DNA of 64,000 nucleotides from Erpobdella octoculata (Eukaryota; Annelida; Clitellata; Hirudinida; Erpobdellidae): NCBI GenBank assembly GCA_963978895.1, contig OZ022245.1, positions 7,089,042 to 7,153,041 of the forward strand, read 5' to 3'. Shown piece by piece: positions 48,930 to 60,109 of this stretch (position 1 is its first letter; each line of letters starts with the position of its first letter). The notes under the pieces were generated by a model. It saw only the letters and a program-made list of their open reading frames with translations, ran no database searches and was not told where the DNA came from. The position numbers and the translations under genes were made by a program.

Positions 48930-50455
48930 ATGAAAATAGGAACTTTCGTCGTCGTTTACTTTCTGCTGGAAATTTATGGTCAACACGGTTAGTTATTTTT
49001 CAATAACGTTGATTTGATGTTATTCCAATTTGCATCAATTTCTTGATCATTCTTTTTTGTTTTATTATGTTGCGAAAGCTAACGTCAATCTAAATATTAT
49101 TTAAACTAGCTGTTTTTGGGGTGGCAAGCCGCCCCGTGATCTAAAAGTCAACCCTTGAGCTTTCAAACTATCTTTCTTCAGTTAGATGCGGAAAATTTTA
49201 TTGTAGACTACGTTGCGAGTGAATTCCCGATCATCATGCAGCAACTGGCCTTGCTCGTGTAATTGAAAAATTTTAACTCTGATATTGGCCTCATTTCGAG
49301 CACGTGAGAAGGCGACATAAAATAATTATACAAATGATAAAATTACTTAAGTTACGATTTTGATATTTGACATTTGTTTACTGATGTGCACTGATAAAAA
49401 AAATCCGCCATTAGTAGGTAGTAAACTTCAACACGCTTCATACAATGTCATCGAAAGAATGCGAAACTTGCACTAAAGTAAGCATGAAATTAACCCTAGA
49501 GTTTAGTTCCGTTGCTATTCAATAAATAATTAAAACAATTTTATTGTATCAACTTTTGAATTAATTATAAATTATACCCATAGAATTATTCTGCAAAATG
49601 GTCAGAAATGATTTTGTCGCGCATTTTACACAACAAAAAACTAGTCACGTGATGGACACGCACAAACACCACAGTTCTATTATATTATAGATAACCGTTC
49701 TTTAAAATTTTTTCAGTTGGTTTTTTTTGATAACTATCGAGGCAGAACCCGATTGTCATTGGCTCATTAAAAGAGGTTGATCCCAGGGTTTCCCATTAAA
49801 GGATGATCTAACAGAAAGTTGCAAAGTTTATTTTTACAAATTAGAGAACATATTAATAGAAATAAAATTTTGTATCAAAAGCGATTCCGAATCGACGTAA
49901 AAATTCTACGCTACGCAATTTTCGGACAAAATAGAATGAATGAAGTTTAAAAACAAGTAAACCGTAAAAAACTTTGTTTTTCAAAAATGCTTTATAATTT
50001 TTAAATCAGCAGCTAATAATTTTTTGCAATTAATTAATTAAGCCCGGACACATAGTAGACTCGGAAGATGTACAATCTATGCTGCACAATGGCGGGCTCG
50101 ACTAAATGAAATTTATTTGGTAACCCGAAATAGGGTTAAGGCCGCCAGCGACAGAATTCGGTATGGTCGACAATCAAATATGAAGAAAGTTAAAGAAAAT
50201 AATTTGGTGTGGTTTTACAATCCACAACGCAGAACTGGAAAATCACCTACATTCCAACAAGACTGGGAAAAACCATACCGGATTATTAAAAATATCAAGG
50301 ATGTCATCTACCGGATTAAAAAAGACCCATGTAATAAATGAAAGTAATTTATGTTGATCGCCTCGACAAGTATATTTTGGAGGCGATGAAAATGTTTGGG
50401 ACGAACCAGATTAAGGAGGGGGTTGTGGTATATTTTTATCAATGATTTAATTGTG

Positions 50456-50542
<87 letters not shown>

Positions 50543-52572
50543 GATCATAAAATAGTTTAATGTTTTTCTGTTTTACTGTTTGATGTAGGCAATGCAATAA
50601 AGTGTTCTCAATGTAACAATACAAACCAACTGTGCAGTACTAAGCCTCCTGAGCCAAAAGAATGCCAGTCAAATCATGGCGCTTGTATTATATCCAAGGT
50701 CTACATTAACGGTATGAAATAAAATAAAACTAAACAGAGTTGGACGAGGGTCTGTTTTTTATTGTCCCATCTGCTAACACTTAAAAATGGAAATAAACTA
50801 AAAGTAACGTAGGTTTATTAGAGACAAACAGGTAGTTACAAAATATTAAATCCATAATTTCGTTTATTTAGAATTTTTGTTATCAACATTGAATGGATAC
50901 AACAAATATTTTATGGAAAACTAACTGGAATACCCGTCGTTGCCCAGAATGTTTGGCCATGAACGACAGCCGGGTGTTAAATTAATTTTTTTTCAAAGTG
51001 AACACAAACCATTTTCTGTAGTTGAAAAAAAACGATGATTTGTTATATTAAGTTTTGGTTTTTCACAAGAACAAAGTTTGACAAAAATCCAGACGGTCCA
51101 GAACCATTTAATCCGTCTACGAATCTAATCCAGCCAACTGGTTTTTTACCCAAACTTTTAAAAAATGTAATTTCAACTATGACCCCATTCAACTCTGCTA
51201 TTGATTATTTACTATCCTCATAACTACAAAATTGTAAGTGTTTTGTCTTTTTATGTTTAATTTAATTATAAAAAGTAAACAGGCACTGCTTAAAAACCAT
51301 TAAAAACTGTAATATTTGTGTAAGCTGGGTGAGTTATTCAACAATTGTTTAAGTATTTTTTGCTATAAATAAAATATCATGTCCTACAATTTTTTTCAAA
51401 AGCAGCTGTCGCTTAGATGAATTTGCAAAATTTTTAATAAAAGTGGATTGGCATATTTAGTGCTAAACAATCAATTTATAATTGGCTGATACATTCTCGC
51501 TAGCACTCATAAGCTAGTATACTGCAGTCAGAATAAATTTCGCATCAATTCTTTTCCAGCCCCATGCCCTATGAATTGGGTTCTGTTGTAATTCCATTCC
51601 AACTCAAAGCAAAACACATTTGTACATAATATACTAATAAAAATTAAAAGATCTTTTATTAGCTTTTGCTTAGAGGTTAGCTAATGCCAGCCATGCCTCC
51701 ATAATGCAGTTCCTGTGCCAGCCACAATCTAGTATGCCAATTGAGCGTCTCTTCAGTGGTGCTGGGTAAAGTCGGATCGCAGCTCAAAGCTGAAAAGCTT
51801 GTAAATGTTTTTGATTTTTTAAGAAGCAATCTAGCAGTTTAAAATAATTTAATTTTAATGCATTTAATTTTTCTGTAGATTTGTTTTATTAGTGTTTTTA
51901 CACCACCTCAAAATGTGTTTAATAAATAATAAATGTAAATGTAAATGCATTGAACATTAGGGCGCTACTTTGTATTGATAATACCACAGCAGAGCCGGGA
52001 ACTGCTCGTGCATATTGTGTATTGCGTGTATGGATTGAATGCATTGCAACTGCAGTTTGGAATAGTAAAATTAGTACAAATCGGCTATTCTTGTTTACTT
52101 TTAAATTTAATAATGAGTTTACTATCCTAGCTGTACTATTTTGATTCTGATTTGTATTTTGTGGACGGTGACAACTGCGATAGAGTCGAATCGTCAAGGT
52201 TAGACATAATGCTCCGAGGTTCCAATTGCTTATTGAGGAAAAGTGTCTATTCAAGCATGCAAGATTGTTTTTAATTTACATTTCAGGACCCCAGGCATAG
52301 GTTTCATATCAAATTGGCGTGTCATTGAGCTATTATCATTTTTTAAAAATAATTTTTTAACGTTCTAGGTACACTTATTAAAAATTTGTGTTGCATCAGG
52401 AAATCTCAAAGATATTAAAAGAGCTTGCTACGATGAAGGAAATACTGAAGACTGTTTCGAAAAGTTTGATGTGAAAACGAAAATACAGGAAATGCATTGC
52501 CACAAGATTTGTGCCAAAAACGGTTGTAACTCAATGCCGGTACCCATCAAAGACGCCAACCCAAAGCCGTAG
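48930..52572 (+). CDS. Secreted Ly6/uPAR three-finger protein, 117 aa
   Basis: Exons 48930-48987 (ATG), 50589-50711 and 52400-52572 (TAG) join with phases 1 and 1 and GT-AG borders. Residues 1-17 are a hydrophobic signal peptide (FVVVYFLLEIYG). The mature part has ten cysteines (25, 28, 35, 45, 52, 70, 79, 94, 98, 103), opening with CSQC and closing with C-x4-CN, the hallmark of the Ly6/three-finger fold. No hydrophobic GPI-anchor tail is present, so it is probably secreted; its ligand is unknown. An alternative acceptor at about 52369 would hit a stop after about 15 codons. AATAAA lies at 52632-52637. Intron 1 holds a Helitron, a gypsy fragment and AT repeats; intron 2 holds a hAT relic. Confidence 0.87.
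49105..49691 (-). mobile_element. Short Helitron with both termini and a helicase remnant
   Basis: Read on the minus strand it starts TCTATAATATAATAG after a host A and ends CTAGT before a host T. This is the Helitron TC...CTRRT form with A|T insertion. A hairpin GGGGCGGC-TT-GCCACCCC lies about ten bases before the end, where Helitrons place theirs. It carries 45 codons of the RepHel helicase C-terminus (49182-49319: YVAFSRARNEANIRVKI then RNVVYNKI and a stop). At 587 bp it is an internally deleted, non-autonomous copy. Confidence 0.88.
50080..50430 (+). mobile_element. Ty3/gypsy integrase C-terminal fragment
   Basis: The frame reads WRARLNEIYLVTRNRVKAAS, then VWFYNPQRRTGKSPTF, WEKPYRIIKNI and VIYRIKK, followed by a stop. 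Beyond this a shifted VIYVDRLDKY is seen. This is the post-catalytic chromatin-side end of gypsy-type integrase (VW.Y.P.R..G.SPK....W.GPY.V...). It is a decayed piece in intron 1 of the Ly6-like gene. Confidence 0.8.
50456..50538. repeat. AT microsatellite in Ly6-like intron 1
   Basis: Pure (AT)n just before exon 2. Confidence 0.95.
51665..51842 (+). mobile_element. hAT transposase C-terminal relic, family A
   Basis: The + strand encodes PQSSMPIERLFSGAG. After a one-base frameshift it reads GSQLKAEKLVNVFDFLRSNL and a stop. This matches the hAT dimerisation domain (S.P.ERLFS.AG then R..L..E.......L..N). The frameshift makes it non-functional. Confidence 0.8.
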
Positions 52573-53280
52573 ACTTTTCAGAAAAACTATTTTCTTTAAA
52601 CTAACCAAAATTTAAAACCTTTTGGGTTTTCAATAAAATTTTCTCTTATGCGTTGGGCTTCAAATCTTGTTCTCGAAATCTTGGCATTCCAGGAGGTATT
52701 GTCAGTGGTTCAGTAAAATATCAAATCGGATTTTGCAAAAAATAACTAGAAGTTGGACACAAAAAATAACCACAAAGCGTGGCAAAAAAAGGGTTGTCTA
52801 CCCCAACAATCACCTTTTTAGGTGCGAAAATTTTGCTCTGTTGAACTAAATATTTCTGACATATTTCTTCGTTTTATAAATAAAAAAATTTAATTTTTAA
52901 CTGTTTCACTGCATATTTGGGAGGGAGTCCCCTTGCGTTGAGCCAAAAAGTTCTGCATCGCGAAAAACACGCAAATTGTTTTTAAGCCAGGATCGCGCAT
53001 TAGTTTTAAACAAAATAAAAAAAATATAAAAATTATTTATTTAAAACAATGCTTGTATACAAATGTACTAAAAAGTTTAAAATAATATTTAAGTGTACAT
53101 ATTAAAATTTTGTCAACTAAATCTTTTGTTTGGAAGAATATTTTTTGTTTAAAGGAATATTTTTATTTTTTTTTATTATTTTCATTTTATAGTGTTTAAA
53201 AAAATTTTTAACACTAAAATTTCAACATTAATTTTCTTTTTAATTTTTTTAAATATTAAAAATGAATTAATGTATTTAAT

Positions 53281-53339
53281 GTCACCCATCGAAGTACTAA
53301 CCGGCTCGACGTTGCTTAACTTCATTGATCGAACGAGAA
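53281..53339 (-). pseudogene. 5S rRNA fragment
   Basis: The minus strand contains GAAGTTAAGCAACGTCGAG, then GGTTAGTACTTCGATGGGTG. This is the internal promoter region of eukaryotic 5S rRNA with few changes. Only about 59 of 120 nt are present and the flanks do not continue the gene. It is a 5S pseudogene or the head of a 5S-derived SINE. Confidence 0.85.
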
Positions 53340-53854
53340 ACGGTATTTTCAAAAACAACATTTTCTTGTTCGGTTTCAAATTGTGATTTGACGTCGTCCT
53401 TGCTAGTGATTGAATTGAGAACAGTCTTGGTTCTGAAGATAGAATCTGGTTAGTTTTGAAGATTAAATGATTGTAATGCATTTTTAAATAATATATAAGC
53501 AACCGAATTTTGTTAAGTTTCTATTGATTAATTCGACCGGATCACACTAAGTAACCTTGTCGATAGAATATTAGAAAATATATTTGAAACTTAGATCAGA
53601 TCATCAGGTTGCGGCGTTTTCAATTAATCATAAAAATAAGACAAGCGGTGAAGTTAATGAAAAATACTTTAAAAAATCTGTGTTTGTACAATATTATAAA
53701 TTATTTTACAGATGATTGCCTTTAGAGTTTTGTTTTGGTAAGGTAAGATGGTAGGATGATACTATATGCACAATTTCAATGTGTGATTACAGTGTGATGG
53801 GGTCCCACAAACAATTTTGGCTAAGGGCCCCGAAAAACCTGAATTCAGCCCTTG

Positions 53855-53985
53855 TTCAAAGAGAATTCAGTTCAGTCGGAGGCATAATAACAGATGCTCG
53901 ATCAAGTCTGTCTGCAGGCAAAGTGGAAAAACTGGAAATTATTAGATGGGGTTGTCGAACTTCCATAATAAATTTGGACAACTGA
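53855..53985 (+). mobile_element. hAT transposase C-terminal relic, family B
   Basis: The frame reads REFSSVGGIITDARSSLSAG, then KVEKLEIIRWG. This is the hAT dimerisation signature (ERxFS.AG.I...R..L....V..L). It differs from the relic at 51665, so a second family is represented. It is preceded by a sequence ending GAATTCAGCCCTTG, which looks like a MITE end. Confidence 0.65.
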
Positions 53986-56424
53986 CTAGAATTATTCTCT
54001 TTTCCATTATTCGTAAAAACACATTGTTGAGAATTAAAAAACTAAATTTTAATTAAATAATTAACACTATTAATAATAAGTAAAATCCCAAAACGAAAAC
54101 GTTTAATATAAACAATAAAATGTATATAATTATATCTTTTATAAAACCATAAAATGAAACAATATATAATGAGGTACAAGAAATTATTGCTTCGTCAGAG
54201 TACAATGCTAGATAATAATCCAAGAAAATTAACATACTTTCTTTATTTTGAAACTGGTTTAGCTAAAAAATGGCCAGTAGTGACTTTTTATTATTTATCC
54301 AGGGAAAGAAATTGTCATCGACTGCATCCAATCTGCAAATCATTCTTTTCGTCATACAATACACACAAAATTTTATGTTTTTCAATCAATATATTTTTTT
54401 TAATTTTAAGTATAATAAACGTTTACTATTAAATAAAAAAAGAAAGAAAAAGAATCACCAAGTAGGTGTAATGCATAGCGTAACAGAATAAAGAGCGGCA
54501 TTTTGCCCGCTCAATCGTCAGGTGAAGTTTGCGGTGCCGCAGCTGAAATTTAAACAAATCCTCATGTCTTATGTATTTTCGATAAAGAAATTACGTTAAT
54601 CTTTAATTTTTTATTAAAATCAATTGCAAAAAATATAGAAAAACGATTTTTTTAGTTTTGAACGTTCTGAAAGCTTTGCTAATTTAGAGCCGATTTAGTC
54701 GAGTTTAGGCTCAAAATGTTGGATTTTTTTTCTTAGTTTTAAATTCTACAGCTGTGTATTAAAAACCAGCTATGTGAAATGAGTAAGACAAACGATTAGC
54801 TGCTTTAAGACCGGTTGGTTGGTTGGTGGGTATGATAATTAGATACCCGTTAGCTGTAGGCCTAGCAAGTCGAAGATTGTTCTTTTTCTATTTTCTAAGG
54901 AAATCATCGAGTTATTTTACAAACAGATAAAAAAATTTATCTCTATAAGATTCTGTAACAATCTTCTAACGTTTCGACCAAAAGATTGTCGAAAATAATC
55001 TATTTAACAGGGAATATCTTCAAATATCTTCAAACGTCTCCCATCAAACAAGGTGAGTCAGATTCCAATTGTTACAGCAAAAACCATGGCATAATTTTAA
55101 TGAATTTTCAAAATATAGATTTTTCAAAGTTATGTATCATCTGAAGATTTGTAATTCATTTTAAACGAATTGAGAATGTAGCCAGGCGATCCACAAAGAA
55201 TGCCATTTAACGGGCATTTAATTATTAAATGACCAGACAAGCATTATATTATACTAACTAAAACAGAGCATCACCATCTCAAATCCATTAGTGATCCAAC
55301 TTTAAAGTTAATGCCGGCACAAAATCTTTGAAATGGATCAATCAGTTTGATTTGTATACATAATTTAATGTCAATTAAAAAAAACTATTTCACGTTGTTA
55401 TCGAAGCCCAAACAGTTATTAAACGTTATTAAATAATGTTGTAAATTATTGCAATTAAATTCCAGAAAAAATAAAAAAAAAGTACTAAAACACTCCAATA
55501 ACTAACATGAATGCACATAATTATAGTTAGAATATTTAATGTTGTCTAGATTTATATGGAATCAAAAACGATGTAGAAATGAAATCATCAAAACATCCAA
55601 ATTTGAACTAAAATTAATACTAATCTTGTTTCAAAAACAAAAGAAAATTAATAATTTTATATAATTATGAAAATAATTGCATTGAATTCATATTTAAAGA
55701 TAAACATAAATATTCAAATTAATTTCAAGAAGCTGGTTTAGCACCATAAATGTTTATAAATATGAACTTTCATTTTCATTGGACAAAAGATACAGCCAAC
55801 ATAACTAATCATATTCTTAATATGTTAAATTAAATTGAACATTAAACTGTTCATCTCAGTTTTATAATACGCAATTTGATTATTTTAATTAGGATATTAT
55901 AATTATTATATATTTTAAACCAGCTATAATTTAAAATAAGAGTTCTACACAAACATAATTTTTTGCTAATGATTTCAATAAACAAACTTCATAAATAACT
56001 CAAAATATAACGCTAGTATACACTAGTATTATTTTACAACTTGGAAACAGACCGACAGATAAAAAGAAACATTCATAAATGAGTGGGCGGCAGATGGTCA
56101 ACATAAATAATAACTGGGTCAGGTCATCAACTCGGGGGCAAATGGCCGACAGGTCAAGTTGACCTTGCGTAATAATGAGGTGTTATTGCTTCTTCGGGAC
56201 GCAATTGGCTGTATTAATTACCATGACGACCACGATGACGATTGTGATGATGAATACAACGTGATATCGAATGAAGGAGGTGGCATGTCAATATCATAAG
56301 GAATGATGATGTTGTTGATGATGATGATGATTATAACTTGCGTGACAACGAAAACCGGAGAAAGTTGGCTTGCGACACTGACGACGATGATGACAAGATA
56401 AATGCTTGAAATATTCGAGTCTAT

Positions 56425-56721
56425 TTCATGATGGTAATGATGATGATGGTGATGATGATGATGACGACGACGACGATGACGCTGATGATGATGATGATGA
56501 TGAGGATGATGGTGATGATGATGATTAATAATGATGATGACAATGACGTTGACGAAGATGCTGCTGCTGCTGATGATGATGCTGATGAGTATGATGGTGA
56601 TTTTGCAAACCATCATCATCATCATCATCATCATCATAATTATCTCATAGGAGATAATATCTTGATTGAAGTTCATTTCACTTCTATGTCATAGTCGTTG
56701 TCAGCGTCATCGAAGTCAACG

Positions 56722-56781
<60 letters not shown>

Positions 56782-56840
56782 ACATCATCATCATCATCAT
56801 CATCATCACCACCACCACCACCACCACCACCATCATCATC
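56425..56840. repeat. ATG/CAT/CAC trinucleotide arrays
   Basis: ATG/ACG units (56425-56600) switch to CAT units (56610-56640 and 56722-56808) and CAC units (56808-56832). The arrays lie on opposite strands about a centre near 56650, so they could pair. Confidence 0.9.
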
Positions 56841-57183
56841 TTCGTCAACATCAGTATCAGCAGCCTTACTACCAATATACACTTGTCACCATTCCAAGCT
56901 AATGAGACTCGGTTGACAGTTCCACTTGGCGCTTATATCGATTTCATTGTCCACTCTTCTCAGCATTGTCCTTAGCTTGTACATTGTACATTTTCTATTA
57001 TTGTCTTCTACGTACTTTATTGACATTATTGACGTTATTCTTGTATTATTTATAGTTTATTTATACATGTTATTAAAAGCTATTGAAGAATTTATTTATT
57101 TTAACAATATATTATTACTCAACTTATAATTTGTAATTTTCAAATTATATAACCATCATCATTGTTGGCAGCTGCTGCTGCTA

Positions 57184-57356
<173 letters not shown>

Positions 57357-57783
57357 GATAATTATTATCGATAGGGTTATTATAAACATTGTAATTGTTG
57401 TATTACAATTTGTTATGTTTCTTCTTGTCAGTAAATTTTTCGCCTCCGTCCGCCCCATCCATCCCCCATTCTTATCACAATCTACAATCTGCTAAGTCCG
57501 TTATATCCTACCAATCGATACGTCAGTCTGATATTCATCTCTCTCTCTCCCTTCTCTCTCCACTCTCTTCACTTCTCTCTCTCTCATTCTCCTCTCCCAA
57601 ATTTTTTTCCTTACAATTCTTCTTATCTTCATCTCATTCATCTACTTTCTTATTTCTTCACGACGTCATCATTATACGATTTCTTCCAACTGCAGACGAC
57701 AATTAGCTAAATTGAAGTCTGTCTCGAAAAGTCTTAAAATGCTTAAGAAAACATGAGAAACTGGAAAAAATAAAACAAAGGCT

Positions 57784-57788
<5 letters not shown>

Positions 57789-57842
<54 letters not shown>
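57789..57842. repeat. AG dinucleotide microsatellite
   Basis: Pure (AG)n, about 27 copies. Confidence 0.97.
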
Positions 57843-57844
<2 letters not shown>

Positions 57845-59528
57845 TAGAGAGAAAGTAAGTTGAAAGTAATCTTTCTACCAATTGAAGATAATTAGGAGAA
57901 AAATTGTTAAAAAATTGAGCAAATTCAAACGCGAACATGTGTTCTAGTGTAAAGGTGTACGTGACTATATGTATGCGTGAACGTACGTGTGTGCTTATGT
58001 GTGGAAAGTTTGTTTGTGTGCGTGTGGCCGTGTGTTCCTGCATGCGTGTGATTTGATTCAAGACACAGATTCACGGATAGATAGCAATTAAACTATTCAG
58101 TCCAGCGGTTTTAACCAACATCTTTCCTTAACTTCTTCCATCCATCTTCCAACTCTAATTTTTTTCCACTCGGTTAAATGATATATTGATGTCATTGCAT
58201 GAGCAATATGCATACAGCACATTGCGTGCATAGAAATATGCACAGGTTCATCGGTGGGACTGACGTGGACAAACTCGTCCACTAATTCCTTTGGGGGCGC
58301 AGTGTCGAAAAGCGTTCTAAGTCCCCCTCGATGCATAGCAATGACGGTGACTTGTGGGTCTGTATGTGTGTGCGTTTGTTTCTAAGTGTGTGTATGTATG
58401 TGTATGGGTATGTGTATGTGTGTGTGCAGTTATGAATGTGCGTTTGTTCATGCTTATATGTCTGTGTGTTTGTGACCGCATCTGGGTGTGTGCGTGTGCG
58501 TGGCTGTGATACACGTACTATGGATATGTGCATTGCATATTTGCATAATTAAATAAGTTTGACACAAAGACAATTTCGTACAACCAGAGACTATCTGAGA
58601 CTTGTTGTTGTTGTTGTTGTTTACGGTGATGAAGTGAGCTTTTGTGCAAACAACGATGCACTTAAGAATTGCTATTGGCGGATGGCGACTATAGGTGCAT
58701 TAGCAAATGTGGACCTCCATTAAAGAAAAGATGGAAGTCATGATGACGATGGTTGTTGTGGTGATGATAATGATCCTGGTGACAATGACAGTGATGGTGT
58801 ATTATGTTGTGATAGTGTTGATGAATTGCTTTAATGGTAGCGGTGAGAAGGAATGTTGGTGAATTTCTCAATCTCCGAGTATTTTCACATAAAAAAGTGG
58901 AGATGTACGACATAGATGTGTGGCGTTTTTATCTATCCAGTTATTCCATTGTAGTTATATTACGACAGTCATAATTATCATTATAATTACCATCATCGTC
59001 ATCAGCACCACGACCACGACTAACACCATCATCATCATCATAATCATCATCATCATAATCACCATCATCATTATCATCTTCGCCGACATCATTTCCTCAT
59101 CATCATCATTCCAATATCGGAAACATTATGCGTGATCTTTCGGACCGAAGTAAAAAAGCTCGATCATTCGAATATTTATTTTTGTGGCAAGACGACGCGC
59201 TCCATTTCCCGAGGTCAACACGAGTTGATGAAGAATCCATATGAAGTTGAGAATAAGTTGACCTGATTCACTCGCTGAACTATCCATCCCCATTCATATC
59301 CTACATAATTCATCATCATAATATTTTATTTTATGAAATTTCTTCTTCTCTGAGCATTTATTTACGAGTAGCAAGCAGATGTTCTAAAACGACTGAATCC
59401 AATTCCATTAATAAGCGTCCTTTAGAATAGAACTCTATTTTTGAACCATCTAATTATGTAAGGAAGGAATAAATAAATATATATTAATGCTCTGCACTAA
59501 CGTACAAGCATATATTGAACCGGAAATT

Positions 59529-59775
59529 AAAACTTTATTAAAATGAAATAAATTTTATTAAAATTAAATAAACTTTATTAAAATGAAATAAACTTGATTA
59601 AAATTAAATAAACTTTATTAAAATAAATAAACTTGATTAAAATTAAATAAATTTTATTAAAATTAGATAAACTTTATTAAAATTAAATAAACTTTATTAA
59701 AATTAAATAAACTTTATTGAAATTAAATAAACTTTATTAAAATTAAATAAACTTTATTAAAATTAAATAAACTTT
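59529..59775. repeat. 20-bp minisatellite, about 12 copies
   Basis: The unit AAAATTAAATAAACTTTATT is repeated with small changes, ending about 330 bp before the aerolysin-like gene. Confidence 0.9.
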
Positions 59776-60109
59776 AAAAATTTAAATTTACTTTTCGACT
59801 GGATGACCTATTGACCTATTGACCTACATGAAAGTCATGAGTTATTGCTTTCTTATTCCCCTTATTCCCTTATTCTCCTACAACACCATAAACTCATCTG
59901 ATAGCCACTGACTTCGAAAGTGAAAAAACTACTGAGCAATTGCGCGAGAGAGAAAAACTCAGTCATTAAGCAGATGTATCATGTGATCGCTTATCCATCC
60001 CTTTCACGCTTGTTGATCTTGAAATAAAACCAGTTTATTGCTACTCGTTTTAATTAATTAACTATCTATCTTTAAACCTTTTAATTTAAGACTAATTATT
60101 TCATTCCAG

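Larger units (their letters stand above)
52573..56200. other. Gene-poor AT-rich spacer
   Basis: Apart from the Ly6 poly(A) signal, a 5S rRNA fragment (53281-53339) and a hAT relic (about 53855-53985), no coding exon or domain is recognised. 54000-56000 is very AT-rich. Confidence 0.5.
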
